Assembly: GCA_003228105.1 (NCBI GenBank)
Contig: QGNN01000017.1
Coordinates: 1-35,203 of the forward strand
Origin: Chloroflexota bacterium
GTDB taxonomy: Bacteria > Chloroflexota > Dehalococcoidia > Lucifugimonadales > UBA826
DNA: 35,203 nt
Reading direction: 5' to 3'
Positions 8,331-17,142 of this stretch are shown here, piece by piece (position 1 is the first letter of the stretch; each line of letters begins with the position of its first letter). The translations under genes were made by a program, and so were the position numbers. The notes beneath the pieces were generated by a model. The model saw only the letters and a program-made list of their open reading frames with translations, searched no databases and was not told where the DNA came from.

Positions 8331-9329
8331 ATGCCAACCGATAAAGACATTGAAACCCCTATAGACCCGAACGTTACTATTTCCGTGGAAATGGTGAGTA
8401 AAAACTTCGGGCCTCATAAGGCTGTATCCAACTTATCCTTCTCGATCAAAAGAGGTGAGATTGTCGGGTTTCTTGGCCCGAATGGTGCCGGTAAGACAAC
8501 CACCATGAGACTGTTGACTTCCTACTACACTCCAGACACCGGTAAAGTGCTTATTAACGGAATAGACAATTCAGAGAACGATTTAGAAACCAGAAAAAGC
8601 ATTGGATATTTAGCAGAAAACAATCCCTTGTATGAAGATTTATTAGTCAGTGAATATCTCGATTTTATAGCGGACCTAAGGGGACTTTCAGGCAATGAAA
8701 GAACCCACAACTTGGAACAAACCGTCGAAGAAGCCGGCTTACAAGAGGTTTTCTATCGGCCTATAAGTGAACTTTCCAAAGGATATCACCAAAGGGTTGG
8801 ACTGGCAGGTGCAATAATTCATCGCCCTTCCATTCTGATACTGGACGAACCTACAGAAGGGTTAGACCCAAACCAACGTTTATCAATGAGGGATCTAATC
8901 AAGTCTTTGGGTCAAGAACGGACTGTTTTAGTAACAACTCACGTCATGCAAGAAGTGGAAAATACTTGTGAGAGAGTTCTCCTTATAAACAGAGGTGAAC
9001 TTGTTGCCGACAGCCCAGTCGATGAAATCTTCCAACTTACCCCTGGCCTCAGAAAAATATATGTTGAGGCAGAAGGCAATCAGATTGAATCTGGCCTTGC
9101 ATCTCTAGATGCAGTGGAATCCGTAGAAAGATTGGAACCTGTCGGTAAAAGGAAAAGATATATAGTTAATTTGTCAGGCTCTGAAGATCCGAGACCCGAT
9201 ATCTTTCGTTTAGCGACCATTCAAGAATGGGTTTTGTGGGAACTGCATGAAGAACGTATACACCTTGAGAATGTGTTCCATTCCCTCACATCAGAAAATG
9301 AGGCCGAGAGGACGTTACAGGGATCATGA
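8331..9329 (+). CDS. ABC transporter ATP-binding protein (GldA/NatA-like)
   Basis: A 332-residue ABC ATPase powering the membrane protein encoded next. Walker A is GPNGAGKTT (49-57), the signature is LSKGYHQRVG (148-157), Walker B is ILILDEP (168-174), the D-loop follows in EGLDP, and the switch His is in TTHVMQEVE. The variant KGYHQRVG signature and about 90 extra C-terminal residues are typical of ATPases paired with ABC-2 permeases (GldA, CcmA/NatA, EcsA groups). The first ~15 residues before the nucleotide-binding domain are unconserved. Its TGA overlaps the ATG of the next gene (ATGA), so the two are translationally coupled. Together with the GldFG-like and DUF4340 proteins it forms a three-gene operon. 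The transported substrate is unknown; such systems have been tied to gliding, export and cell-surface assembly. Confidence 0.9.
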   Translation: MPTDKDIETPIDPNVTISVEMVSKNFGPHKAVSNLSFSIKRGEIVGFLGPNGAGKTTTMRLLTSYYTPDTGKVLINGIDNSENDLETRKSIGYLAENNPLYEDLLVSEYLDFIADLRGLSGNERTHNLEQTVEEAGLQEVFYRPISELSKGYHQRVGLAGAIIHRPSILILDEPTEGLDPNQRLSMRDLIKSLGQERTVLVTTHVMQEVENTCERVLLINRGELVADSPVDEIFQLTPGLRKIYVEAEGNQIESGLASLDAVESVERLEPVGKRKRYIVNLSGSEDPRPDIFRLATIQEWVLWELHEERIHLENVFHSLTSENEAERTLQGS

Positions 9330-11641
9330 AATCTCCTTTTATAGCTTTAATAAAAAAAGACCTCAAAGGCTATTTTGACCAACCCACAGGATATATCCTG
9401 ATAGTCGTTTTTGTAGCTATGCTTTCGTGGTCGTTTTTTCAGTCAGCTTTTTTAATTGGCGAAGCTTCTTTACGGCCACTATTTACTGTTGATTTCGCAA
9501 TTGATAAGCCTTCTTTACCATGGCTGTTGGCCCTATTTATACCAGCAGCAACGATGAGGTTACTATCTGAAGAGCAGCGAGATGGCACATTAGAAACACT
9601 GCTTACACAGCCAATAAGAGGTTGGGTTGTCCTTTTAGCCAAATTTACTTCCGGACTATTGTTTGTATCAATAGCTATCTTGGCGACAATTGGGATACCT
9701 CTAACTCTTACCAGTGCAGGTGATTTAGATTGGGGAGCTTCAATATCTCAATACATTGGCAGTATTTTTCTGGCCGGCTCCTTGGTGTCTATTGGACTAT
9801 TCACCTCTAGCCTCACCAGAAACCAAATCGTTTCCTTTATCCTGGGTTTAACTGTGAGTATGGCTCTGATGATTATGGGGCTAGAAATCGTGGCCATAAC
9901 CCTACCGTCAACAGCCGCTAACTTACTGCAATTATTAAGCCCTATAACTCACTTTGAAAATATTGGGAGAGGCATAATTGACCTCCGGGACATTCTATAT
10001 TTCCTTTCTCTAATATCAACGTTCCTAAGTGCTACTTTCTTGATAATAAGAAGTCGTACTCTCAGTCACAAAACACCTCAATATCGCAACCTGCAACTTG
10101 GGGTTGCGGGTTTCATAATATTGAGTCTTTTGATCGGATGGTTTGGTACATCAATCAAAGGAAGGTTGGACCTAACCGGGGACAAAATATTTACTCTTAG
10201 CCCAGCAACTGAGGAAATAATTGGTCAGTTAGACGACCTGCTAACGATTGATGTTTTCATGTCCTCAGACCCGCCTGTTCAAATCGCCCTTGTCTCAAGA
10301 GATATGAATGATTTTCTTGATGATGTTGAATCCAGTTCAAATGGAATGATAAAGGTTGCCAGACATTATCCAGAAGGTGATGAGAAGGCATTTGTGAAAT
10401 CGAAAAACGCAGGGATTTCACCCATGGAATTTACTACTATTTCTCAAGGAGAATTCCAAAGCAAACGAGGGTATTTAGGAATGGCCTTGACATATCTGGA
10501 CCGCCGAGAAAGAGTTCCTAGCATTCAAACCGTTGATGGCTTCGAATATCGTCTTGCAAGTCTTTTGAATAAGATACTTGATGACCGGTCTGAAAAGAAA
10601 ACCATCGGATTTTTATCCGGTCATCAGGAAATGGAAATTTCAGGGAACCTACGATTTTTCGCGTCAATCTTGAACGAGCAGTACCAGGTGCAAAGTATCT
10701 CAACAGAAGAAAGTTTGCCCATAAATCTGGAATCTATCGATATCTTAATGATCATTTCTCCTAAATCGAGAATTGGGGATACTCACCGTAATTCAATAAA
10801 AAAATACATAGAATCAGGTGGAAAAGCTTTCATTGCCATAGAGCCAATTCTCGTTGATTATAACCAATTGGCCGGCATACCTAATAGGGATAGCGCTGCC
10901 GAATTTATACTCTCCGAATTTGGGATTTCAATTGAATCTGATCTGGTTTTCGATCTCCAATCAAATGAGCCTATTTCTGTTGATGGTGGGGCCGGAACTG
11001 TTTTGCGTAGTTATCCTTACTGGGTCAAAGCAGATGTAGTGGATCGCAAAATCGGGGGAGAAGTGGAAAGTGTGGTTATGCCCTGGGCGAGTACCTTAGG
11101 GATACTAAACCTATCTGACTCACCCTTCACTGTAAACCCCTTAATCTCCACCACCGAATATGCCCATATAGATATGGATATGAGGAATTTACGGCCAGAT
11201 TCCCCTGCATTTTCTCAGGTGTCTTCAGATAATCAAGTGCTAAGTGATCTAGCTGTGGCCTTGGAGAATCGCGAGGGGTCAAGATTAATAATTACTGGAG
11301 ATGCTGATTGGATATCAGACTTCGCCAGAAGTAACGTCAGAAATAATGGCGATAATTTTCTATTATCTCTCAATCTCGTTGATTGGCTTGCTCAGGAAGA
11401 TAATTTAGCTTCAGTGAGGACAAAAATAATATCAGAACGCAATTTAGTTTTTTCCTCTGATAAACACCGTAACATAGTCCGTTATGCTAATACTGCAGGA
11501 GTACCTCTCGCTTTTGTACTCCTGGGACTCGTCAGGTTCATGCAACGGAGAAGTAAAGGGTTTAGGAATCGTTGGACTGTTGGGTCAAACGGAAAAGACG
11601 GCAACGCTAAACAGCAAAGGGATTCAGTAAATGAAAAGTAG
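9326..11641 (+). CDS. fused ABC-2 permease and GldG-like auxiliary protein
   Basis: A 771-residue membrane protein that appears to join two proteins which are separate (GldF and GldG) in Bacteroidota. Residues 1-245 are an ABC-2-type permease with about six hydrophobic segments and the EEQRDGTLETLLTQPI block after the second helix. Another helix follows at about 258-275, then a long exported region beginning LDLTGDKIFTLSPAT, the usual start of the ABC_transp_aux (PF09822-type, GldG) domain. A final helix (AGVPLAFVLLGLV) and a basic cytosolic tail close the protein. It overlaps the ATPase gene by 4 bp and the DUF4340 gene by 11 bp. Function is probably export, or anchoring of an envelope complex, energised by the upstream ATPase. 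No frameshift is seen between the halves, so the fusion looks genuine. Confidence 0.85.
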   Translation: MKSPFIALIKKDLKGYFDQPTGYILIVVFVAMLSWSFFQSAFLIGEASLRPLFTVDFAIDKPSLPWLLALFIPAATMRLLSEEQRDGTLETLLTQPIRGWVVLLAKFTSGLLFVSIAILATIGIPLTLTSAGDLDWGASISQYIGSIFLAGSLVSIGLFTSSLTRNQIVSFILGLTVSMALMIMGLEIVAITLPSTAANLLQLLSPITHFENIGRGIIDLRDILYFLSLISTFLSATFLIIRSRTLSHKTPQYRNLQLGVAGFIILSLLIGWFGTSIKGRLDLTGDKIFTLSPATEEIIGQLDDLLTIDVFMSSDPPVQIALVSRDMNDFLDDVESSSNGMIKVARHYPEGDEKAFVKSKNAGISPMEFTTISQGEFQSKRGYLGMALTYLDRRERVPSIQTVDGFEYRLASLLNKILDDRSEKKTIGFLSGHQEMEISGNLRFFASILNEQYQVQSISTEESLPINLESIDILMIISPKSRIGDTHRNSIKKYIESGGKAFIAIEPILVDYNQLAGIPNRDSAAEFILSEFGISIESDLVFDLQSNEPISVDGGAGTVLRSYPYWVKADVVDRKIGGEVESVVMPWASTLGILNLSDSPFTVNPLISTTEYAHIDMDMRNLRPDSPAFSQVSSDNQVLSDLAVALENREGSRLIITGDADWISDFARSNVRNNGDNFLLSLNLVDWLAQEDNLASVRTKIISERNLVFSSDKHRNIVRYANTAGVPLAFVLLGLVRFMQRRSKGFRNRWTVGSNGKDGNAKQQRDSVNEK

Positions 11642-12593
11642 GCAAGTGGGTTATGTGCTTATAGCCTTAATAGTTATCGGGTTGTCAGGACTCCTATACA
11701 GAATCATTCTTGGTGGGGCCGATGAGTTTGTCCTTGAAGGCATGCTGCCTATCAATGAGGCGATCATTAGCCAGGTAGACATAACAACAAATGACGGGGT
11801 AACGTCAGAATTAATAAAAGTGAATGATTCTTATTGGGAGGTATCGAATAACGGAATTTTTGCACCAAAATTACGACTCTTTTGGGAACATGTAGATTTC
11901 GTGTCAGGCGCACAACTAGTCGCACGGAAATCCAAACACCACCAACTTCTAGGAGTGGATGAGGAAAACAGTACAAAGGTTTCCTTTTTTGTTGGGCCTT
12001 CAATGCAGGAACAAATACACATTGGCAAATGGGTTGATGAGGTTAAACTCTGCTATGTTCGAAAATCCGGTAGGGATGAGGTGTACTCTATTCCTTGTCC
12101 AGAAAATGGAATATTTTCGTCTGACCCTGACTCCTGGAGAAACCCGATCGTTATACAAATACCGCGCAACGATATAGATTCTTTTGATTTTATTTATCCT
12201 GACAGCACTGAAAATTTTTCCTTGGTCAGAACACCAGAAAACGATTGGATGGTACGTAACTCACAATCTGAAATCGAAGGGCCCGCCAACCTTCAAGTCA
12301 TATCTTATTTAATGGGTTTAATGCAGATGATTCCTGCCACGGGGTTTGAAGATGACAACATTGCCAAGTCATTGGACTTTGACGCTCCTGACGGATCAAT
12401 CCGCGTAAACACAGTGAAGGAATCAAATTCCCCTACTACAAGATTAAAATTGATTAAAAAAGACGAACAATCTTACTATGTGAAAATACCCAGCCAATCA
12501 ACTGTTTTTCTCATCGGCTATATACCAGAAACTACCTTTCTGTTGGGTGATTTCTTATTGATGAAGAATTCAGATATTTTAGTATCTGATTAA
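11631..12593 (+). CDS. DUF4340-type membrane-anchored protein
   Basis: A 320-residue protein with one N-terminal hydrophobic segment (about 7-27, GYVLIALIVIGLSGLLY) and a long predicted extracytoplasmic region. Proteins of this layout (DUF4340) commonly sit third in operons with a GldA-like ATPase and a GldFG-like permease, and that context is the main support. Recognisable features are the periodic beta-rich segments such as DSYWEVSN and GKWVDEVKLCYVRKSG, and two Cys (C53/C68 of the exported part, approximate) that could form a disulfide. It starts 11 bp inside the preceding gene and should be co-translated. The biochemical role is unknown; a periplasmic-side partner of the transporter is the reasonable inference. 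It ends 10 bp before the convergent plsY-like gene. Confidence 0.7.
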   Translation: MKSRQVGYVLIALIVIGLSGLLYRIILGGADEFVLEGMLPINEAIISQVDITTNDGVTSELIKVNDSYWEVSNNGIFAPKLRLFWEHVDFVSGAQLVARKSKHHQLLGVDEENSTKVSFFVGPSMQEQIHIGKWVDEVKLCYVRKSGRDEVYSIPCPENGIFSSDPDSWRNPIVIQIPRNDIDSFDFIYPDSTENFSLVRTPENDWMVRNSQSEIEGPANLQVISYLMGLMQMIPATGFEDDNIAKSLDFDAPDGSIRVNTVKESNSPTTRLKLIKKDEQSYYVKIPSQSTVFLIGYIPETTFLLGDFLLMKNSDILVSD

Positions 12594-12603
12594 CGCATCC
12601 AAT

Positions 12604-13203
12604 TTATTCGGACTGCCTGGCAATTTTTCTTCTCCGAGCGTGGCCTCTCATTGCGTGAGTCAAAATCAACAGGACAACTGCAGTAAATCCAACAGCAATA
12701 TCTTCATCCTTGTTAAAGAGATGAGTAAGGAACAAAAGAGACAAATAGGCGAAGATTATGCTGGTTAAAGAAGTTAGCCAAAGTTTCTGAGTTAAAATCG
12801 TGACTATACATGCTACAAACAAAGCAAAGAAACCTATCCCACCAAATAGGGCGATAGCAATTCCCCCAGCAATGGCCATTCCATCCCCTCCCTTAAAGCG
12901 AGTGAATATAGAATTCCAATGGCCAAATATTGCAGCACTTGCTGGGAGCAATATTAGAGGTCCCTCCACACCCATCATGTCTGACACGATGACTGCCAAG
13001 GCTCCTTTTGCTATATCAAAAAAAAGAACTATTATAGCCGGCAACCGCCCTACATTCTTCATGACATTGGAGGCCCCTGCCAACCCAGTGCCAATAGAAA
13101 ATATATCTATTCCTTTTCTTCGACTAATTCTGTGGGCAAAAGGCAGGGCGCCAAATATATAACTAACCAAGCAGGCTAATATAAGTGTCAAACATTCTTC
13201 CAT
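12604..13203 (-). CDS. plsY: PlsY-type glycerol-3-phosphate acyltransferase, divergent
   Basis: A 199-residue polytopic membrane protein of the PlsY family, which transfers acyl groups from acyl-phosphate to glycerol 3-phosphate at the start of phospholipid synthesis. It shows the family layout: SYIFGALPFA near the N terminus, the SIGTGLAGASNVMKNVG loop (37-52), FFDIAKGALAV, GHWNSIFTRFKGGDGMA (95-110) and about five helices. Two conserved loops are altered. The usual G-SGN-GATNVLR reads GTGLAGASNVMK (Asn to Leu, Arg to Lys), and KGGKGVA reads KGGDGMA. It could be a paralog with changed acyl-donor or substrate use, or an inactive relative. It is 95 bp downstream of the methylmalonyl-CoA mutase operon on the same strand and convergent with the DUF4340 gene. 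Confidence 0.75.
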   Translation of the reverse strand: MEECLTLILACLVSYIFGALPFAHRISRRKGIDIFSIGTGLAGASNVMKNVGRLPAIIVLFFDIAKGALAVIVSDMMGVEGPLILLPASAAIFGHWNSIFTRFKGGDGMAIAGGIAIALFGGIGFFALFVACIVTILTQKLWLTSLTSIIFAYLSLLFLTHLFNKDEDIAVGFTAVVLLILTHAMRGHARRRKIARQSE

Positions 13204-13298
13204 TTATAACACTCTCATATATAAATTCAGAAACCAATATTAACTTAATTCTGTAAAACTATCATTAAAGTAAAGAATTGATTTTTAAATTTGCAAAA

Positions 13299-13694
13299 TT
13301 ACTTGATCGATTCTTGGATGAAAGTAACTATATCTGAAGTTGTTGTACCTGGGCCAAAAATCCCTTTTATGCCTATATCCGTAAGATAGTGATGGTCTGA
13401 CTCAGGTATTATCCCGCCTGCGACAATCAGGACATCCCCCATTTCCCTATTATTTAATTCATTAATTATCTGAGGGAAAAGTTCAATATGGGCACCCGAC
13501 AAAATGCTGAGACCAATTACATCTACATCTTCTTGCATTGCTGCTTGAGCTATCATTTCCGGGGTTTGTCTTATCCCGGTGTAAATAACCTCCATACCGG
13601 CATCACGTAGCGCCCTCGCTATCACTTTGGCACCTCTATCGTGACCATCTAACCCCGGCTTTGCAACCAGTACTCTAATAATTTTGGAAGTCAT
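13299..13694 (-). CDS. mcmA2: methylmalonyl-CoA mutase, B12-binding small subunit
   Basis: A 131-residue stand-alone cobalamin-binding domain that completes the split mutase whose catalytic subunit is encoded three genes upstream. [11 protein letters not shown] contains the Asp16-x-His18-x-x-Gly21 motif, with His18 the lower axial ligand to cobalt. [10 protein letters not shown] and [10 protein letters not shown] are the other two cofactor loops (SxL and GG). Its ATG is one base after the epimerase TGA with an SD (GGAG) inside the epimerase end, so it is translationally coupled. Together with the large subunit it should isomerise methylmalonyl-CoA and succinyl-CoA. The split arrangement is known in archaea and several bacterial phyla. 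Confidence 0.93.
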   Translation of the reverse strand: MTSKIIRVLVAKPGLDGHDRGAKVIARALRDAGMEVIYTGIRQTPEMIAQAAMQEDVDVIGLSILSGAHIELFPQIINELNNREMGDVLIVAGGIIPESDHHYLTDIGIKGIFGPGTTTSDIVTFIQESIK

Positions 13695-13695
13695 A

Positions 13696-14130
13696 TCATC
13701 TCCGGGCCGTTTTTTGATCGACTAATTCTATTAAAACGCCTCTAGTGGCTTTTGGATGTATAAACCCTATGGTTCCTGATAAACCGTCCCGTGGTTCTTT
13801 ATCTATCAGCTGCACTCCGGCTAGTTCTAGGTCATTGAGTTTGGATTCAAGATTTTCTACCTCAAAGCATATATGGTGAACCCCTTCGCCTTTTTTTTCT
13901 ATGAATTTAGCGACTCCATTTTCATTGTCAATAGGTTGAATAAATTCCAACTGAGAAGCACCAACTCTCACTAAGGCTGCTTTGACACCCTGATCTTCGA
14001 TAGTTTCTATCTCCCCGGACTTTGTAACTCCGAACAGGTTTTCATAAAATTCCAGGGTTTCTTCAATATTCAAAACAGCAATGCACACATGATTTATATG
14101 CCTTGCGCTGCATGTAGATTCGTTATTCAT
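13696..14130 (-). CDS. mce: methylmalonyl-CoA epimerase
   Basis: A 144-residue vicinal-oxygen-chelate (glyoxalase fold) protein that converts (S)- to (R)-methylmalonyl-CoA, the form used by the mutase. The paired beta-alpha-beta modules begin [18 protein letters not shown] and [15 protein letters not shown]. The metal ligands are expected to be His in each of these, plus Glu in the C-terminal GVLIELV strand. [21 protein letters not shown] is typical of the family. It starts 4 bp after the acyl-CoA dehydrogenase stop and is followed immediately by the B12 subunit, so operon context and sequence agree. Confidence 0.9.
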   Translation of the reverse strand: MNNESTCSARHINHVCIAVLNIEETLEFYENLFGVTKSGEIETIEDQGVKAALVRVGASQLEFIQPIDNENGVAKFIEKKGEGVHHICFEVENLESKLNDLELAGVQLIDKEPRDGLSGTIGFIHPKATRGVLIELVDQKTARR

Positions 14131-14134
14131 TTAA

Positions 14135-15286
14135 TTATCCTTGTCTTTTTAAAATGTTTCTTGCAATAACTAGTTTTTGAATTTCGGAAGTCCCTTCATA
14201 TATTTCCGTGACCCTAGCATCCCTAAAGTATCTCTCTACCGGTGTTGGGGCAAAGTACCCTGCACCTCCATGTATTTGAACAGCTTTGTGAGCACTCTCC
14301 ATTGCAACTTTTGATGCGTACAATTTTGACATAGAGGCTTCCGTTGCAAATGGTAGATTCGCGTCTCTAAGGGATGCGGATTTCATAACCAATTGCCTAG
14401 CTGCCTCAATTTCGGTAGCCATCTCTGCAATCATCCATTGGATCCCCTGTAAATCTGAAAGGGGCCCGCCAAAAGCCTCTCGATGTATTGCATAGTCAAC
14501 AGCCGCTTCCAAGGCTGCTTGTGCTATCCCAACGCATTGAGCTCCAATCGAAATTCTACTTGCATTTAAAACTTCCATAGTTTGCCCAAACCCTTGTTCA
14601 TCCCCGCCCATTCTATTATTTTCTGGGACCAGCACGTTATCGAAAATGATCTCCCCAACAGTAGAAGCCCGGACTCCCATTTTTCCATGAATTTGGTTTG
14701 TCGCTATCCCTCCGGTGTCCGATTCCACTATTAAGGCTTCTATACCTCTATGTTTTTTAGATGTATCCGAGGTTGCTAAAGTCACCAATATAGAGGCCTC
14801 AGGAGCGTTACTAATCCAAGTTTTTATGCCATTCACTACATAATGCCCATTAGATTTAATAGCCGAGGTTTTTATAGCAGCAGCATCACTCCCGGCTCCG
14901 GGTTCGGACAAAGCAAAGGCTCCGATCTTTTTACCCGATGTAAGATCCGGTAAATAGTTACGTTTTTGTTCTTCATTACCAAACATGTTTATAAATTGGG
15001 TGCATAAAGACAGGTGGGCTATATAAATTACCGAAGTAGCAGCACATCCTTTCGCTATTTCCTCCGCGGCTATTGCCAATTGCCTTGTCGTCCCACCACT
15101 ACCGCCGTATTCCTCAGGTATCGTCAGGCCGAATAAACCCAAATCGCCTATCCCAGACACGTTATCCCAAGGAAACAATGCACTTTCATCGTACCCAGCC
15201 GCTCTAGGGGCCAATTCATTTTTTGAATAATCGGATACTGTGTTTTTTAATAAAATTTCGTCATCACTTAAAAGCAGATCAGACAT
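14135..15286 (-). CDS. acyl-CoA dehydrogenase (short/medium-chain type)
   Basis: A 383-residue FAD enzyme making the 2,3-enoyl-CoA from a saturated acyl-CoA. The substrate/FAD-binding block is AFALSEPGAGSDAAAIKT, followed by NGIKTWISNAPEASILV. The C-terminal helix bundle contains QIHGGAGYFAPTPVERYFRDARV, and the catalytic base is the Glu in IYEGTSEIQ. It begins behind a strong GAGGAG site, 21 bp after the mutase large subunit, and lies inside the methylmalonyl-CoA operon. The operon suggests a substrate whose oxidation yields propionyl- or methylmalonyl-CoA, for example a branched short-chain acyl-CoA. No propionyl-CoA carboxylase is in the window, so the route into methylmalonyl-CoA is not shown here. 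Confidence 0.92.
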   Translation of the reverse strand: MSDLLLSDDEILLKNTVSDYSKNELAPRAAGYDESALFPWDNVSGIGDLGLFGLTIPEEYGGSGGTTRQLAIAAEEIAKGCAATSVIYIAHLSLCTQFINMFGNEEQKRNYLPDLTSGKKIGAFALSEPGAGSDAAAIKTSAIKSNGHYVVNGIKTWISNAPEASILVTLATSDTSKKHRGIEALIVESDTGGIATNQIHGKMGVRASTVGEIIFDNVLVPENNRMGGDEQGFGQTMEVLNASRISIGAQCVGIAQAALEAAVDYAIHREAFGGPLSDLQGIQWMIAEMATEIEAARQLVMKSASLRDANLPFATEASMSKLYASKVAMESAHKAVQIHGGAGYFAPTPVERYFRDARVTEIYEGTSEIQKLVIARNILKRQG

Positions 15287-15307
15287 TTTTTAACTCCTCT
15301 CAGTCTA

Positions 15308-16957
15308 TTAAAATGGGGTGAATTCTGTTTGTTCTCCAAAAATGTCGCGGAATACATCAGATATTTCTCCAACTGTGGCATATGATTCCACACATTTTAT
15401 TAATACTGGCATTGTATTTGATCCACTTTTTGTTACAGCCCTTAAATTTTCTAGGGATTCCTGTACCTTTTTATCATTTCGTTCCGATTTCACTTTTGCC
15501 AATCTTGCCAGTTGATTTTGAGTTTCATTAGGTGATATTGTTTGCAATTTTTTAATGGGGGGTGTTGGTGACTGATATTGATTAACCCCGACCACCACCC
15601 TATCTAAGCTTTCTACTTCTTTCTGGTGTTGGTAGGCACTGTTATGAATTTCTTGTATCTGAAATCCTTCTCTGAGGGCCTCCACAGCCCCTCCCATCCC
15701 ATCCATAGATTCAATGTACCTAAATGCTTGGGATTCCAATTCATCCGTTAGATGCTCAACATAATAGGAGCCAGCCAGTGGGTCCACCGATTCAGACACT
15801 CCGCTTTCATGGGCCAGTATTTGTTGGGTCCTGAGAGATATTTGAACCGATTCTTCTGTAGGTAAGGCTAATGCTTCATCCTTGGAATTGACATGCAGTG
15901 ACTGGGTCCCCCCCAATACAGCTGCCAAGGCTTGGATCGTCGTTCTTATTACATTGTTATCAGGCTGTTGAGCAGTCAATGTCACGCCTGCTGTCTGTGT
16001 ATGGAAGCGCATCATACAAGAACGGTCATTCTTGGCATTGAACCTTTCCCTCATTATTTTGGCCCACATCCTTCTAGCTGCTCGATATTTGGCGACTTCC
16101 TCAAACAAATTGTTTTGCGCAACAAAGAAAAATGACAGGCGTCCTGCAAAAGCGTCAACGTCCAAGCCTGAGGATATAGCTGCCTCAACGTAGGCGATAG
16201 CATTTGAAAAAGTAAAGGCTAATTCTTGCACTGCGTTGGCTCCGGCCTCACTCATATGGTAGCCACTGATACTTATAGTGTTCCATTTCGGAACATTCTT
16301 GCTGCAAAACTGGAAAACATCAGTTATCAGACGCATTGATGGTTCTGGGGGATAGATATACGTACCCCTAGCTATATATTCTTTGAGAATATCGTTTTGG
16401 ATAGTTCCACTTAACGCCTCTGGCTTTACTCCTTGTTTTTTGCCAACCGCAATATACAAAGCAAGAAGAACCGAAGCAGTGGCATTTATAGTCATCGATG
16501 TACTTACTTTGTCCAAGGGAATCTTATCGAACAAAATTTCCATATCAGCCAGACTAGATATCGGTACACCAGTACGACCTACCTCGCCTGTTGCCATTGG
16601 GTGATCTGAGTCATATCCCGTCTGAGTTGGTAAATCAAAAGCTACACTCAATCCCGTCTGACCTTGATCCAGTAAGTAGCGATACCTGCGGTTTGATTCC
16701 TCCGGAGAAGCTAGCCCGGCGTACTGCCTCATGGTCCAGAGACGCCCCCTGTACATATTTGGCTGAACTCCACGTGTAAAAGGGAATTCGCCTGGGTATT
16801 CATCTGTAAATTCAGTGACCGCCTTGGTTTGTTCCGTATATATGGTGTTTATCGGTATCCCTGACATTGTTTCAAAGGATTCTTTTCTTTCCCCGAATCT
16901 TTTCTTTAAAGGCCCCAGTGTAGTCTCTTCCCATTCTTCTATTGTTCTTTTTGCCAT
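15308..16957 (-). CDS. mcmA1: methylmalonyl-CoA mutase, large catalytic subunit
   Basis: A 549-residue TIM-barrel mutase subunit without the B12 domain, which is supplied by the small-subunit gene. It binds the acyl-CoA and uses adenosylcobalamin radicals to interconvert methylmalonyl-CoA and succinyl-CoA. [23 protein letters not shown] contains the substrate-contacting Tyr (Tyr89 in Propionibacterium numbering). [16 protein letters not shown] keeps the Arg (Arg207) that distinguishes methylmalonyl-CoA mutase from isobutyryl-CoA mutase, which has Phe/Gln there. FHTQTAG and [11 protein letters not shown] are further family blocks. I prefer ATG 16957 ([11 protein letters not shown]) over the track's 16978 because GGAG lies 10 bases before it. 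It is first of a four-gene operon. No meaB/argK G-protein chaperone gene is nearby. Confidence 0.94.
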   Translation of the reverse strand: MAKRTIEEWEETTLGPLKKRFGERKESFETMSGIPINTIYTEQTKAVTEFTDEYPGEFPFTRGVQPNMYRGRLWTMRQYAGLASPEESNRRYRYLLDQGQTGLSVAFDLPTQTGYDSDHPMATGEVGRTGVPISSLADMEILFDKIPLDKVSTSMTINATASVLLALYIAVGKKQGVKPEALSGTIQNDILKEYIARGTYIYPPEPSMRLITDVFQFCSKNVPKWNTISISGYHMSEAGANAVQELAFTFSNAIAYVEAAISSGLDVDAFAGRLSFFFVAQNNLFEEVAKYRAARRMWAKIMRERFNAKNDRSCMMRFHTQTAGVTLTAQQPDNNVIRTTIQALAAVLGGTQSLHVNSKDEALALPTEESVQISLRTQQILAHESGVSESVDPLAGSYYVEHLTDELESQAFRYIESMDGMGGAVEALREGFQIQEIHNSAYQHQKEVESLDRVVVGVNQYQSPTPPIKKLQTISPNETQNQLARLAKVKSERNDKKVQESLENLRAVTKSGSNTMPVLIKCVESYATVGEISDVFRDIFGEQTEFTPF

Positions 16958-17073
16958 AAAACAGATTCTCCAACACAATTAGGTGATATTTTCATTGTGA
17001 GTTTATTGGGTTATAAAAAAAACGTGTCAAACTGATCACTACGGTGTAATGTTGTAATTACTTTAAGTTTTAA

Positions 17074-17103
17074 TTGGTATTGAGTTTATATCAAACCTAG
17101 AAT
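17074..17103 (+). promoter_or_regulatory. candidate sigma-70 promoter for ruvB
   Basis: TTGGTA (17074-17079), an 18-base spacer and TAGAAT (17098-17103) lie 40 bases before the ruvB TTG start, in the 185-bp divergent gap with the mutase operon. Match to consensus is moderate and the call is by eye. I saw no GAAC-N4-GTTC-type SOS box here. Confidence 0.35.
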
Positions 17104-17142
17104 TTGGCAAAATAGAAACTTTAACAAAGGACTATCAAACAC

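Noticed and set aside
15308-16957. Isobutyryl-CoA mutase instead of methylmalonyl-CoA mutase
   Set aside because: The Tyr and Arg substrate-specificity positions are those of methylmalonyl-CoA mutase, and an epimerase gene is in the operon.
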